A model generated the notes under the pieces. That model was given only the letters and a program-made list of their open reading frames with translations. It had not been told where the DNA came from and ran no database searches. This document shows, piece by piece, positions 26,455 to 37,578 of a stretch of 64,000 nucleotides of DNA. How positions within the stretch are numbered: position 1 is the stretch's first letter; each line of letters starts with the position of its first letter. Location: positions 66,878,366-66,942,365 of the forward strand of contig OX326958.1 in assembly GCA_946800325.1 (NCBI GenBank), in the 5' to 3' direction. A program made the position numbers and the translations under genes. This DNA is from Luzula sylvatica. Lineage: Eukaryota; Streptophyta; Magnoliopsida; Poales; Juncaceae.

Positions 26455-27651
26455 ATATATATATACAGAAAGAGTATCGTGCTTTCTTTAAGATACGGGT
26501 GGTCAACTGATTCGGTTTTAATGTTATAATATAAAAAATTAATATAATAATCTTACAAATAATACAGTTATATTTTATAATATGTAATTATATTTTGTAC
26601 AAATAAATATAATTTTTTTGATAAATTTATTTTTTATTTTAAGATTTTAAAATGTTTCTTATTCGATTCAACTGAATAAACCGAATAAGAGTTTGATTTA
26701 TTTTGTTCGGTTTTGAATCGGTTTGAAAGTTAAAACGATTCGATTCGGTTTAAAGTGCTTAGGTCTAATTCAGTTCGGTTTGAACCGAACCGACCGAATG
26801 AACATCCATTCTTTAAGAAATGTAGATGGCTAGACTAAAGTAAACTAAGGAAAACAGATAATTTTTTTTCTATTTAGTTACGGACCAACGCTATAACACG
26901 TATGTTTATATTTTTTGTGCTCTCTAGTTGTGTGCCTACTCCTATAGTCTTTATGTATGTTTGTGCTTACTTTTATTCGATGATAATTTTGCATATATCC
27001 AAAAGAAATTATAAAATACAAGCTATCTTAAATTTAGTTGCAAAACTAATAATTATTATATTTATGTACTTAGAAAGAACAAAAGTTCGTTAAATCATTA
27101 GTAAATATTGTATTACTTAAATCTTTAATATTTTTTTTAATAAATATTTTATTAATATCATATTTGAGATATTTTTTTGTTAAGTTAATATAATATAAAT
27201 ATTCAATTAGTCTCGTTAATTTTAAGATGTTTCTTGTAATATTGTTGTTTAGTTTATTATTATTGATGTTAGTTTTTCAAGAAAAAATAATAGATGAATT
27301 TGTCCTTCATCCATTGATACCAACGAGACTTGAACCCACAACCTCTCACAACTAACAGTACTAACTATGTATGCAATTACACTCAATATCATGAGCATTT
27401 AAATATTAAATATATTTACCGAACTAACAATTGCAATTAGGATTAACTACATAAAAAACAGTATAACTTTATACCAAAAATATGTGTTTACAAAAAATAC
27501 ATATTTATATAAATAAATATTTTTTTTATCCAAGAATTAGTACATATTTAAAGAAGAATCATTTTGCATGTCAGAGAAATGCATTTCGGATTCACTTTGG
27601 AGTTGCCTCTGCCCACTGCCCGTCCATTCATGCACCCTGGAGTTGTCCATG
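26004..27651. other. PCR 3' flank, shared by both blocks
   Basis: No gene seen. It contains a CT microsatellite (26401-26451) and a GGTTCGG-type element (26496-26808). The rest is AT-rich and nearly identical to 48045-49805. Confidence 0.6.
26496..26808. mobile_element. GGTTCGG-type MITE, internally deleted (copy 1)
   Basis: The left end (cgggtggtcaactgattcgg) and the inverted right end (tggatgttcattcggtcgg) are similar. It is flanked by ttctttaagata (left) and ttctttaagaaa (right). The full-length version (48514-48965) has about 140 bp more after the left end. Confidence 0.5.
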
Positions 27652-28085
27652 CACTACTAGAAACTGTACTTTCACCGGCGGTGGAATACCGCCGCTGAAA
27701 AGTCAAAAACCGTCGCTAATACTATCACCGGCGGTGTCCCGCCGGTGATACACCGCCACTGATACTCGGCCGCTGAAAATGATTTTCACCGGCGGTACCG
27801 CCGTTGAAAACTTTCACCGGCGGGGTCTGCTATTTTTACCGACGGTCTACTTCCCGCCACTGAAAATATGCTAACCGGGCCATTACTTTCAGCGGCGGTA
27901 TTTTAATTTTCACCGGCGGGGTATTACTTTTAGCGGCGGTATTTCTATCTGCAGTTTCTTTATTTTTAGCGGCGGTTCTTTATTTTCACCGGCGGGGTAT
28001 TACTTTTAGCGGCGGTATTTTTATCTGCAGTTTCTTTATTTTTAGCGGCGGTTCTTTATTTTCACCGGCGGTACCCCCACTGAAA
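27652..28085 (+). mobile_element. CACTA element end with CGGCGG subterminal repeats
   Basis: Starts CACTACTAGAAAC, the common plant CACTA terminus, followed by many copies of caccggcgg / tagcggcggt in both orientations. In copy 2 the flank continues without it (about 49805). No inverted partner end (gtttctagtagtg) is present, so the other end is missing. It marks the end of homology of block copy 1. Confidence 0.75.
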
Positions 28086-28998
28086 CTTTTTTTCAGATTT
28101 TTTTTTAATTGTTCCATAATATTTTAAAAAATGAGAAAAAACAAAATTAAAAAAATCTGATTTGACGTGTAGAATAATAAAAAATTTCCATAGACAATAA
28201 TAAATTACATAATCCACAATGATACTAAATCATACATAATCAACAATAATTTTTTCTAAATCATACAAATGTTTTAAACACAATTATGCGTACATCGCCT
28301 TGCTCTCCATTCTCTCGTAACCCTAGCGCTCAACCCTCTCGTAACCCTAGCGGCAAATAATCTCCATCCTCTCCACTACATCCACTCTCGTAACCCTAGC
28401 GGCACATAATCTCCATCCTCTCCACTGCACCCGTTAACCATTTGCTCGGTGTTCTTCACGAGTTTCGAGATCCAATTGATTTTGAGAAGCCGAAGATGCG
28501 GTACGATTTTTACTTTTGTCCTTTCTCTGTACCGGTTCAAAGCATCTTCAAACCCATCTACAAACAAATAATTAATTACGTTTTAGCCCCTCATACAAAA
28601 AAATAATATGATTGAATCGAAATATGTGAAGGGAATCGTACCAAAGCATTTGTTGGTCGGGACTTATCCTTGCTCTCGTAATTTCCACTTTAGTCCCTGA
28701 AAAAAATGTAAAATTAACGTTTTCACTTTTTAAATATTTAGAAATGAATTAATAAAATAACTAAACCTGCGAGGCGAAGATGTTGTACGATTTCTCTGTA
28801 CCGGTTCAAAGCATCTTCAAACCCATCTACAAACAAATAATTAATTACATTTTAGCCCCTCATACAAAAAAAAATAATATGATTGAATCGAAGTATGTGA
28901 AGGAAATCGTACCAAAGCATTTGTTGGTCGGGGCTTATCCTTGCTCTCGTAATTTCCACTTTAGTCCCTGAAAAAAATGTAAACTTCCAGAATTTTAC

Positions 28999-29032
<34 letters not shown>

Positions 29033-29297
29033 TGACTATTTAGAGGGACTAAATTGCAAAATTGTCATTTTTGAATACCAACCCTAATAATACCCTTCTC
29101 GGCAGTGAACCACTGAAATTATTCCACCACCACTAAGAATCGAACAAACATTATCGTCGTCACTGATCACCAAGCATTCTCGAAGCCCCCATGTATTTTC
29201 ACACGTATACTTCGAAGGCTTTTAGTATTATTGTCAAAAGTGAGGGGGTTTTTTAGAATATTGAAAAAAGTTAGGGGGTTTTTTGAAAATTTCCTTA
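28086..29297. other. Spacer between the duplicated blocks
   Basis: No gene recognised. It contains three tctcgtaaccctagcgg repeats (28310-28410), the direct repeat described separately, a GA microsatellite (29001-29029), and at 29230-29290 a relic of the right TIR of the 5280-type MULE MITE (ttttttagaatattgaaaaa). Confidence 0.5.
28489..28982. repeat. Local direct repeat, two copies
   Basis: About 28489-28712 and 28776-28982 are near-identical. Shared phrases include gtaccggttcaaagcatctt and catttgttggtcggg. The offset is about 269 bp. Confidence 0.8.
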
Positions 29298-29358
29298 ACC
29301 TAATACCCTGCATTACTTTCCCCTTTCGACCTCTCTCTCTCTCTCTCTCTATCCCTCT

Positions 29359-30065
29359 TAGAGGTGGCAAATCCGGCCCGAACCCGAAAAAACCGTTCGA
29401 CTCGTCCGAGGTCCGACTCGCCCGTGACCCAAAAAATTTAGAAAATTCAAACGACCGAACCCGTCCGACCCGAACCCGAAAAATCCGACCCAAAATTGAA
29501 CCGGCGTGACATATTATAATTGTTATTCCGACCCAACTCGACCCGAATCCAAGTTGTCCGAAACCCGATAAACCCGATTATGACAAGTCCGAACTCAAAT
29601 AGTCCGAACCCAAATTGACTCGGTGTTATCATTTTTTTAATTCAATATATTATCTAATCTCTATAATATTTATATTTATTACATTTTTCAAGAGTGAGAT
29701 GGCACCGATGCTTTCAAATAAAAAATAGAGACCTGGATTTGGACAATATTTTAATTTTATATCTAATATTTTGACAAAATTGATTTATAGAATCATTAAA
29801 AAAAATCCGACACAACCCAAATTCGACTAACCGGAATTCCGAAAGAATCCGAATCCGGAACAAACCGCGTCCGCAAATCACCCCGAACTTGGAAACCAGA
29901 CCCAACTATAATTTTCAATTCGAAATTGATCCGACCAAATATGATCCGATACGAATCCGGCTTGATCCGAATTGACTTAACCCGATGAGATCCGAACCCA
30001 AAAATTAGCCCGAAACATGTTGGGTTCAGCCCGAAACCGCCCAAACCGCCTGTTTACCACCTCTA
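29359..30065. mobile_element. hAT-type MITE, 707 bp, with 8-bp TSD
   Basis: Ends tagaggtggcaaa and ttaccacctcta are inverted complements apart from one mismatch. It is flanked by a perfect 8-bp direct repeat, atccctct, at 29351-29358 and 30066-30073. The interior is rich in cccgaa/tccgaac repeats. Copy 1 has the empty site (about 6165-6180), so the insertion came after the duplication. Confidence 0.88.
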
Positions 30066-31608
30066 ATCCCTCTCTCGTCTTGCCTCCCTCTCTCTTCTTA
30101 CGCTCTTTTCTGCCGTGGAGGATTTCAGGACTCGAGCTTGGCCGTTGTTCTCTTTTGGAGCTTGGATCTGGGCCGTGGTCGATTTCAGGGGGTGGCCGCG
30201 GAGGAACTCAAGGGTGGCCGTGGAGTTAGGAGTTGAAGCCCGAGCTTGGAGTTTGGATTTTTGAATTAATTTTTCTTTAGGAACTCAAGGGTGGGCCGTG
30301 GTCGATTTCATCTCAACTTTTCTTTACATTTTTTTGTGTTCTGTTGCATTTTTTTGAGTTTGTTTTTACCTTTGTTTATACGTTTGATTTGTTAGTCTAT
30401 TTGGATTTCTGCCTTTTTGGTCTACTATTTATATTTATATCTTGTTATTAATAATTAGTTAAATTTTTTTTTTATTGATCAGATTAATTGTTGCTGGGAG
30501 AGATAGCAATTCGAGTGGTGTTCATAGTTCTGGCGTAGGAATTTTCTGAATTAGGTTACTGTTTTTCATCAGGGTTTGTATTCTGTTTTTAAGTTTTTTA
30601 TGTTTTTTAAAATTTTGTTTATTTTTTTCTTAATTAGGTTACTGCATTTTGAGTGGTGTTGCTGAACTGTCGGAGAAGAAAATAGAATTAATTCAAGGTG
30701 TGTCGTAAACGTTCTACTCTTCACATCTAAACTGAGGTATGTTTTTTGTAATTTCCATCAATATTTTATATATTAGTTCTTGTTTAGGATAAATTTTTAG
30801 TTTAGTTTAGTGGTTTAGGATAAATGTTTGATTAGTTTGTTTAGTTTTAGGATTTGTAAACTGTTCTTTGTACAAAATGAAAAAACTATTTTGTGAATTT
30901 AAATACTATTTTTGTACCAGATTGTATAAATTATTTTGTAAAATTAAAATATTATTTTTGTACAAGATTGTAAAAAAAAAGTTGGTCAATAATTGAATGG
31001 ATAAATCATGTATTAAGATTTCTAGTTAAGTAAATATTTTAAGATATATTAATCTTTTTTGATGGCTCCTGTACTCGTTTAAAAAAACTAATGTCATAAT
31101 TTTCGAAAATAATCTAAGGACAATATTTTTCGTCATTGTTGTTATGATAGTATGTAATTCATAACACTTCCTAAGCTTTTCAAGCTCTAGAGATGTGTGT
31201 GAATATATAGTTCCTGTTTCGGTCTCGGATTTGTATTAATAGTTTGTTAACAATAGTATGCTTATCCAACTCATATCCAATCGTTTAGACTAATGTAATA
31301 ATTATATTTGGTGACATGATTTCATTCTATAATTTCTTTTTTTTAATCTTTTAACACATATATTTTATTGGAATATTCAGATCCCCCCCACACACACACA
31401 CACGCGCTCGGGTTTAGGTTTTAGGGAGGTTTTATTAAATACGATTTAGGGTACTTTGGGACTGTTCTAGTAAATTATTGGTATTATTCGTACATATCGG
31501 AAAAATCAGTTTTGAAATTGGATTTTTGGGGCTGTTTATGCAACTAATTAATCGATATCAGAACTGATTTCTGTTGTTTTTTATATTAAAATTGATAGAT
31601 AAGGAATA
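30066..31608 (+). promoter_or_regulatory. Upstream region of the 92-aa gene (copy 2)
   Basis: Matches 6165-8182 but with a small rearrangement near 30255-30310 (a repeated ggaactcaaggg segment) and without the 0.4 kb stretch found at 7574-7980. A short CA microsatellite is at 31388-31403. Confidence 0.5.
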
Positions 31609-31982
31609 ATGGAGGCAACAAAAACTCAACCTGAAATTGCAAACCCTAACCCTAATCCTGCAATGGGCTCATGCCGAAAGAAGAAATCAGAGAGTGCGAC
31701 TTTTGTACAAGACGTGAGAGACCATATTGATGAATTCATTAATGCTTCCATGGATGAACACAAAACTTGCTTCAAGAAAACCATCGAAAAGGTCAGTTTT
31801 TTTATTTCCATCTTCAATTTCTCTTGGTTTTCGAATGAAATTGTTATCATAATGATTCAATTGATATTTCTATATTTGAAATCTAGATGTTTGGAATGTC
31901 GAAGGCAGTAGCGGAAAGAGCAAACTCCGAAGCAAAAGAAGCAGAAAGTGTTTTGCCCCTCCAAACAACTGTATCGAAATAA
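31609..31982 (+). CDS. Small conserved plant protein, unknown function (copy 2)
   Basis: Exons 31609-31791 and 31887-31982 encode a 92-aa protein that I read as identical to the product of 8183-8556, starting MEATKTQPEIANPNP and ending LQTTVSK. The only exon difference noticed is synonymous (gca for gct in the second exon); the intron differs by at least one base. Splice sites are the same. Retention of the frame in both copies suggests both can be expressed. Function unknown. Confidence 0.75.
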
Positions 31983-32611
31983 GTGTTTCATTTTCTTATA
32001 TCCTTTTCAAATTTTGGGTTATTTGTTCTGCTGGATAATCTAGATTCTTGTTCTTTGTCAATAATGAGAAAAATCAAATTGTGGTCTTTTGATTTGAATG
32101 GATAACCAAAATTATTTAAATTACTTATCGAAACATGAGCTAAAATTATAAACTTAGCTTCATGAGATGATACAAAATTTAATTGCTTATATTGTGGAAT
32201 TGATGTATTACCCATATCATTTTGATTAAATTTTTGAAAAATTAGTTGTGCTACTTAATGGTTAAGATAGTTTGTGAGTTGTTCTTATTCTTACCTTCTA
32301 CAGTTGTCATGTCTATATTCATCTAGAGACAGCCTGTTATTTTTCAGAGATTTTGTGCAACATATTTTATGTACAACTTGTGAAATTGTAAACTTCCATG
32401 TACATATAAAATCTACTTAAGAAATCGTGAATATCCATGTTTTTCACGTGGTCCACAAGTAGGAATTTTTGTGCCCAAATTTGTCTTGCAATTTTTAGAA
32501 ATTATGGTTCACAGGTCAGATTTTAAAATGATATGCTTTTTGGTCATATATTATATCATAGACAATCATTGAAAGAATCAGAGTTATTTGTGACCTTACT
32601 TTATACCGTCA

Positions 32612-34760
32612 CTAGCTTTTCTCCCGCGCAATTGCGCGGGAGCCCTCGAGTTTGTCATGATTATTCGCACATCCGTGATTTGGTATATTTTTAACCCCCT
32701 AATTTTTTTTGGATATTATAAAAAATTCTCTATCTTTTCGTAAACTCCAAAAAAAAAAAACTCTTTACCAAACTTTTATTTTAAAATACTCCTTATGGAT
32801 GATATTAATTTTTTTTTTCCCAAAATACCCTCCAAATCTCATATGTAATAATTAAAACTTATTTTTGTTATTTTTTATTAATTTTAATAAAATTCATAAA
32901 CACTTCTTAACACGTAGTGATTTAAAAAAATTTAAATTATTACATATTTTGTTTATATAATTTTAATATTACATTCTTTATTCATAAAAAAACTAACATT
33001 AAATGATAATAAATAAACATCTTGCAAATATATTCATAGAAAATATCTATTTAAACATCTATTTTTTATTTTAGTTTTATTTTTATGTATTTTTTAATAG
33101 TTTTGTGATATTTTATTTTTAAATATTTGCAAGATGTTCTTTTATTAATATTGTTCAACTTATTATAATTTTATTTTAGTTTTTCAAGAAAAATAATAAA
33201 GGACCAAAATGTAAATTTTAAAACTTCGAAGGACCAAAATATAATTTTTTTTAAAAAATAGGACCAATTTGAGGCCCCTGGACTAAAATGTAAATTCCAA
33301 AACTTCGAAGGGCCAAAATGCAAATATGAAGGACCAAAATGGAAATTTTTTTCAAAAAAAGGACCAATTTGTAAATAAAAAAGGACCAAAATGTAAAAAA
33401 AAAACAAAATTACAAATAGGCCCCTGGTGACGTGGCTGCACCAGGCAAGAAAAATAATAAAGGACCAAAATGTAAATTTTAAAACTTCGAAGGACCAAAA
33501 TGCAAATATAAAGGACCAAAATGTGAAAAAAGGACCGAAATATAATTTTTTTTAAAAAATAGGACTAATTTGAGGCCTCTGGACTAAAATGAAAATTTCA
33601 AAACTTCGAAGAGCCAAAATGCAAATATAAAGGACCAAAATGTAAAAACAAAAGGACCAAAATGTAATTTTTTTTCGAAAAAAGGACCAATTTGTAAATA
33701 AAAAGGACCAAAATGTGAAAAAAGGACCCAAATATAATTTTTTTTCGAAGGACCAAAATATTAAAAAGGACCAATTTGTAAATTTTAAAACTTCGAAGGA
33801 CCAAAATTCAAATATAAAGGACCAAAATGTGAAAAAAGGACCAAAATATAATTTTTTTTAAAAAATAGGACCAATTTGAGGCCCCTGGACTAAAATGTAA
33901 ATTTCAAAACTTTGAAGGGCCAAAATGCAAATATAAAGGACCAAAATGGAAAAAATAAAGGACCAAAATGTAAAAAAATTTCGAAAAAAGGACCAATTTG
34001 TTAATAAAAAAGGACCAAAATGTAAAACAATTTTTTTTTTTACAAATAGGCTCCTGGTGACGTGGCTGCACCAGGCAAGAAAAATAATAAAGGACCAAAA
34101 TGTAAATTTTAAAACTTCGAAGGACCAAAATGCAAATATAAAGGACCAAAATGTTAAAAAAGGACCGAAATATAATTTTTTTTAAAAAATAGGACCAATT
34201 TGAGGCCCCTGGACTAAAATGTAAATTTCAAAACTTCGAAGGGCCAAAATGCAAATATAAAAGACCAAAATGGAAAAAATAAAGGACCAAAATGTAAATT
34301 GTTTTCGAAAAAAGGACCTATTTGTAAATCAAAAAGGACCAAAATGTAAAACAATTTTTTTTTTTACAAATAGGCCCCTGGTGACGTGGCTGCACCAGGC
34401 AAGAAAAATAATAAAGGACCAAAATGTAAATTTTAAAACTTCGAAGGACCAAAATGCAAATATAAAGGACCAAAATGTTAAAAAAGGACCGAAATATAAT
34501 TTTTTTTAAAAAATAGGACCAATTTGAGGCCCCTGGACTAAAATGTAAATTTCAAAACTTCGAAGGGCCAAAATGCAAATATAAAGGACCAAAATGTAAA
34601 AAAAAAGGACCAAAATGTAATTTTTTTTCGAAAAAAGGACCAATTTGTAAATAAAAAAGGACCAAAATGTAAAAAAAATATTTTTTTTTTACAAATAGGC
34701 TCCTGTTGACGTGGCTGCACCAGGAGGCAGCAAATCCCCTTGCATTATATTATAGATAGA
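32612..34760 (-). mobile_element. Non-autonomous Helitron, 2.15 kb, minus strand
   Basis: On the plus strand it begins CTAG, then a short spacer and the hairpin cccgcgcaattgcgcggg (3' end), and finishes tatagataga, the complement of a TCTATCTATA 5' end. It sits between A (32611) and T (34761). The unoccupied site is in copy 1 (about 9188), apart from a 3-base difference. The 3' portion (32690-33190) resembles half of the 5280-type MULE MITE; the rest is an array of ggaccaaaatgtaaa phrases. No Rep/helicase coding sequence. Confidence 0.85.
33190..34735. repeat. Short-repeat array inside the Helitron
   Basis: Dozens of variants of ggaccaaaatgtaaat, aggaccaatttgtaaa and cttcgaaggaccaaaatgc. A higher-order unit marked by gtgacgtggctgcaccagg occurs near 33428, 34058, 34380 and 34710, giving a period of about 322-330 bp in its right part. 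Confidence 0.85.
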
Positions 34761-35310
34761 TAATATGTAATAATTTAATTACTTCACACAACTTCAATTC
34801 ATTAAAAAATTATCCACAACATATTTTTACACACAAAACTATGGACCCAACAAAAAAAACATCAATAAATCTATGTTTTCATATACATTGTGATCATGTT
34901 TTAGTAGTACTGGAATAATTCTTTTTTTGGGTCATATATTTTATCGACAGACAATCATAGAAAAATATCAATATTTTTATCATATATTTTGTAAGTGTTG
35001 TGTAGGATTTTCACTACACCACGTGTCCATTCATGGACAAATTCATGGACAAATTCATGGGTTTTATCATTACTCATATTAGATTGATATCTTGAGAAAA
35101 AAAAAATGAACTTCTTTTTTGTTATTTATTTGATTCATAAATTGCTGTAATGAGCATTTTTTCATCATTTAACTTCATCGATCTGGTTTTTCTTCTCATT
35201 TTCATAGGATTTCGAATTAATTTCTTTGAATAAGAGATTCTCGGGGAATAGACCCCTTAACTTCCATTCGATTGAAAAAATAGGAAACCAATTGATCCTT
35301 ATTTATGTAT
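34761..35310. other. Shared intergenic sequence (copy 2)
   Basis: Matches about 9190-9690; no gene seen. A small local triplication of attcatggacaa occurs near 35020-35055. Confidence 0.5.
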
Positions 35311-35749
35311 GATTCTACATGAATTAACGGAGCTCTTTGATCCACAAATTCATTTTTGGATCGGATTTGTCATTGAACATACAACGTGTCACTCTCATGA
35401 AGTTGAGCAAGTCTTCGAGAAACAAATCGACTTCTTTATCGAATTTCTCATCGGATTTTTCCCAACGTGTCACATTGATGAGTTTGACCAATTCTTTGAG
35501 CCACCAATTGATTGTTTTTTTCCATTTATCATCGATTTTCCTTTGTTATTCTTCATCATCTTCTTCAGGTGAAGTTTCAACTTCACAAGATTTCGATTCA
35601 TCTTCTTCATCATCTTTGAGCCAAAAATTGATTTCATCATCTTCGTCTTCAGATTCAGTAGTAGTTATTCCACCTTCGTTGTCATAATCTTCCTCTTAAG
35701 TTTCATCCTCTTCATCATCTTCGTCTTCAGATTCATCTGATTTCATTTG
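35311..35749 (-). pseudogene. Acidic open frame, disrupted (copy 2)
   Basis: Counterpart of 9689-10132. It carries an in-frame stop near 35698 (taa on the minus strand) and a 12-bp deletion in the LVKELVK region, so the 147-aa frame is broken. Confidence 0.35.
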
Positions 35750-35810
35750 GAGTTAGGAGAAAAAAATGCATTGAATATGATTCATTGGATATAATCCAAT
35801 ATTCATCTTA

Positions 35811-36594
35811 TTATTAATATGTATAAAGTTCAGAAAATTTGTCTCATTTGGTTGCTCCACGTCATCAAATTTTAATAATTTACATATGTACATGTTATTT
35901 TTTAATAATTTTAATAAAGTCCTAAATTTTGGTACCATATAATAATTTTAAAAAAAGTTATTTTATGTTTTATTTATATAATTTTAACATTTTGACCTTT
36001 GCATTTTTTCTTTGCAAAACTAACATAAAATAATAATAAAACGAACAACAATATTAAAAGAACACATTCCAAATATTTGAAAAATAAAGTATAATGAAAC
36101 TATTAAAGAAATAAATAAAAGGAGAATGAAAATAAAAAAACAAGATGTTTAAACCGATATTTTTCTATCAATATATTTTCAAGATGTGTATTTATTATTG
36201 TTTATTTTATTATTACCGGATGTTATTTTTTCAAACATAATAAATAAAATATTAAAATTATATAAACTCAATTTGTAATTTTTTTTTTGTAATCACTGCA
36301 TGTTAAAAATGTTTATGAATTTTCTTAAAATTAATAAAAAATGATAAAAATAATTTTTTAATTATTACATTTGAAAATAGAACGGTATTTTGGTCCATTT
36401 GTTTTTAAGATCATTCATAAGGGTATTAGGAAATAAAAGTTTGGTAGAGGAGATTTTTTGAAATTTACAAAAAGATAGATTTTTTTATGTGTGTACAATC
36501 AGATAAAAAAATATAGAATCTAATTATGTATTGAGAAAAATAAAATCACGACAGACTCGAAGACTTCCGCGCAATTGCGCAGGAAGAAAGCTAG
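35811..36594 (+). mobile_element. Helitron-derived insertion, 0.78 kb
   Basis: Ends with the hairpin ccgcgcaattgcgc, spacer aggaagaaag and CTAG (36591-36594), followed by T. Copy 1 lacks the whole segment (cttatttgatat, about 10196). The 5' end lacks a clear TC terminus (ttattaatatg), so it may be decayed or truncated. Internal sequence resembles the MULE-MITE-like half of the other Helitrons. Confidence 0.7.
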
Positions 36595-36765
36595 TTGGGT
36601 ATAAATCTAAATAATAGAAGGATCTAAAATGTATACTAGAGTATACAAGATTCACTAGAAAATAGAAATATCTAGCCCTAAAAATATGATCCAGATGCAT
36701 ATATGATATTTGATATATGTTATATATGTGTGGACATATATGTGCGTATCAGGAAGAAAGAGAAT

Positions 36766-36836
36766 GCGGATATAGTTGAATGGTAAAACCTCTCCTTGCT
36801 AAGGAGAAGACACGGGTTCGATTCTCGCTGTCCGCC
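36766..36836 (+). tRNA. Plastid-trnG-like tRNA sequence with GCT anticodon (copy 2)
   Basis: Same 71-nt cloverleaf as 10368-10438, with one further C-to-T change in the D arm (tagttgaatgg for tagtcgaatgg). The anticodon loop ttgctaa is unchanged. It is probably a non-functional relic of plastid DNA. Confidence 0.65.
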
Positions 36837-37578
36837 TATACTTTAGTAAAATAATATATGATAGATAAAAAAAGTAACTAAGAGAAACTTAACGTCAAAA
36901 TGAACCAAGACAAAGTGTCATAAAAAAGAATGAAGAATTGATGGTCCAAAAACCTGAAATCTATAAGCATATTCAACTTGCATTCTAAAAACGAAAACTC
37001 AAACTAAAATAGGTGTTTTGTTCCAAAAAGCCTAGAAATCCAATTGGGTTGTTCTGTTATAAAAAAATATGTTTTTTCTATTAAAATATGTTCTTCATTT
37101 GATTTTTTTTCTTCTTCGTATACCTTCTTAGATAAAGATCAAAATGACAGTATTTTTTTGATTATTTATTTGATTGATTTACTTATTGCATCATAAGTTA
37201 TGCAATAACAAATCTTCTATTAGAATATTTTATTTTATTTAATTTGAAAATCAATCGTAAATTAAGTGTTATTGGATATAGCTATTTGCAAGAGTATCTT
37301 ACGATTTATAAGAAATTGATTTTTTGTAAAGATTATGTAAAAAATTGATTAGAATTACGAAATAACTAATTTATTGTATTTATTCGATCAAAAATAAAAA
37401 AAATTATCTTTTTCTTGCATCTATTTTGATGAGAGAAATCCAAAAATATTTATCTTGGTCAATCCCATATTCGCCACTCTTCTGATTTTTTTTTAATCTT
37501 CCTGAGTTTTGAATTTTTTGGCCTCCTCATTTCACCACAGCAATTTATTTGATTTAAATAAAATTCATTCGTACCGAA

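Noticed and set aside
27652..28085. Possible CRISPR-like array (regularly repeated cggcgg units)
   Set aside because: Repeat spacing is irregular, orientations alternate, and a CACTA terminus precedes it. These are transposon subterminal repeats in a plant genome.
28376..28567. Minus-strand 63-codon frame in the block junction
   Set aside because: It lies in a local direct repeat with no conserved features. The partner repeat does not keep an equivalent frame.
33171..34720. Long F/W/S-rich and K/D/Q-rich frames
   Set aside because: Frames through the ggaccaaaatgtaaa Helitron array; no protein-like composition.
33190..34735. Regular short repeats that might suggest a CRISPR array
   Set aside because: No unique spacers of constant length; the array lies between Helitron ends.
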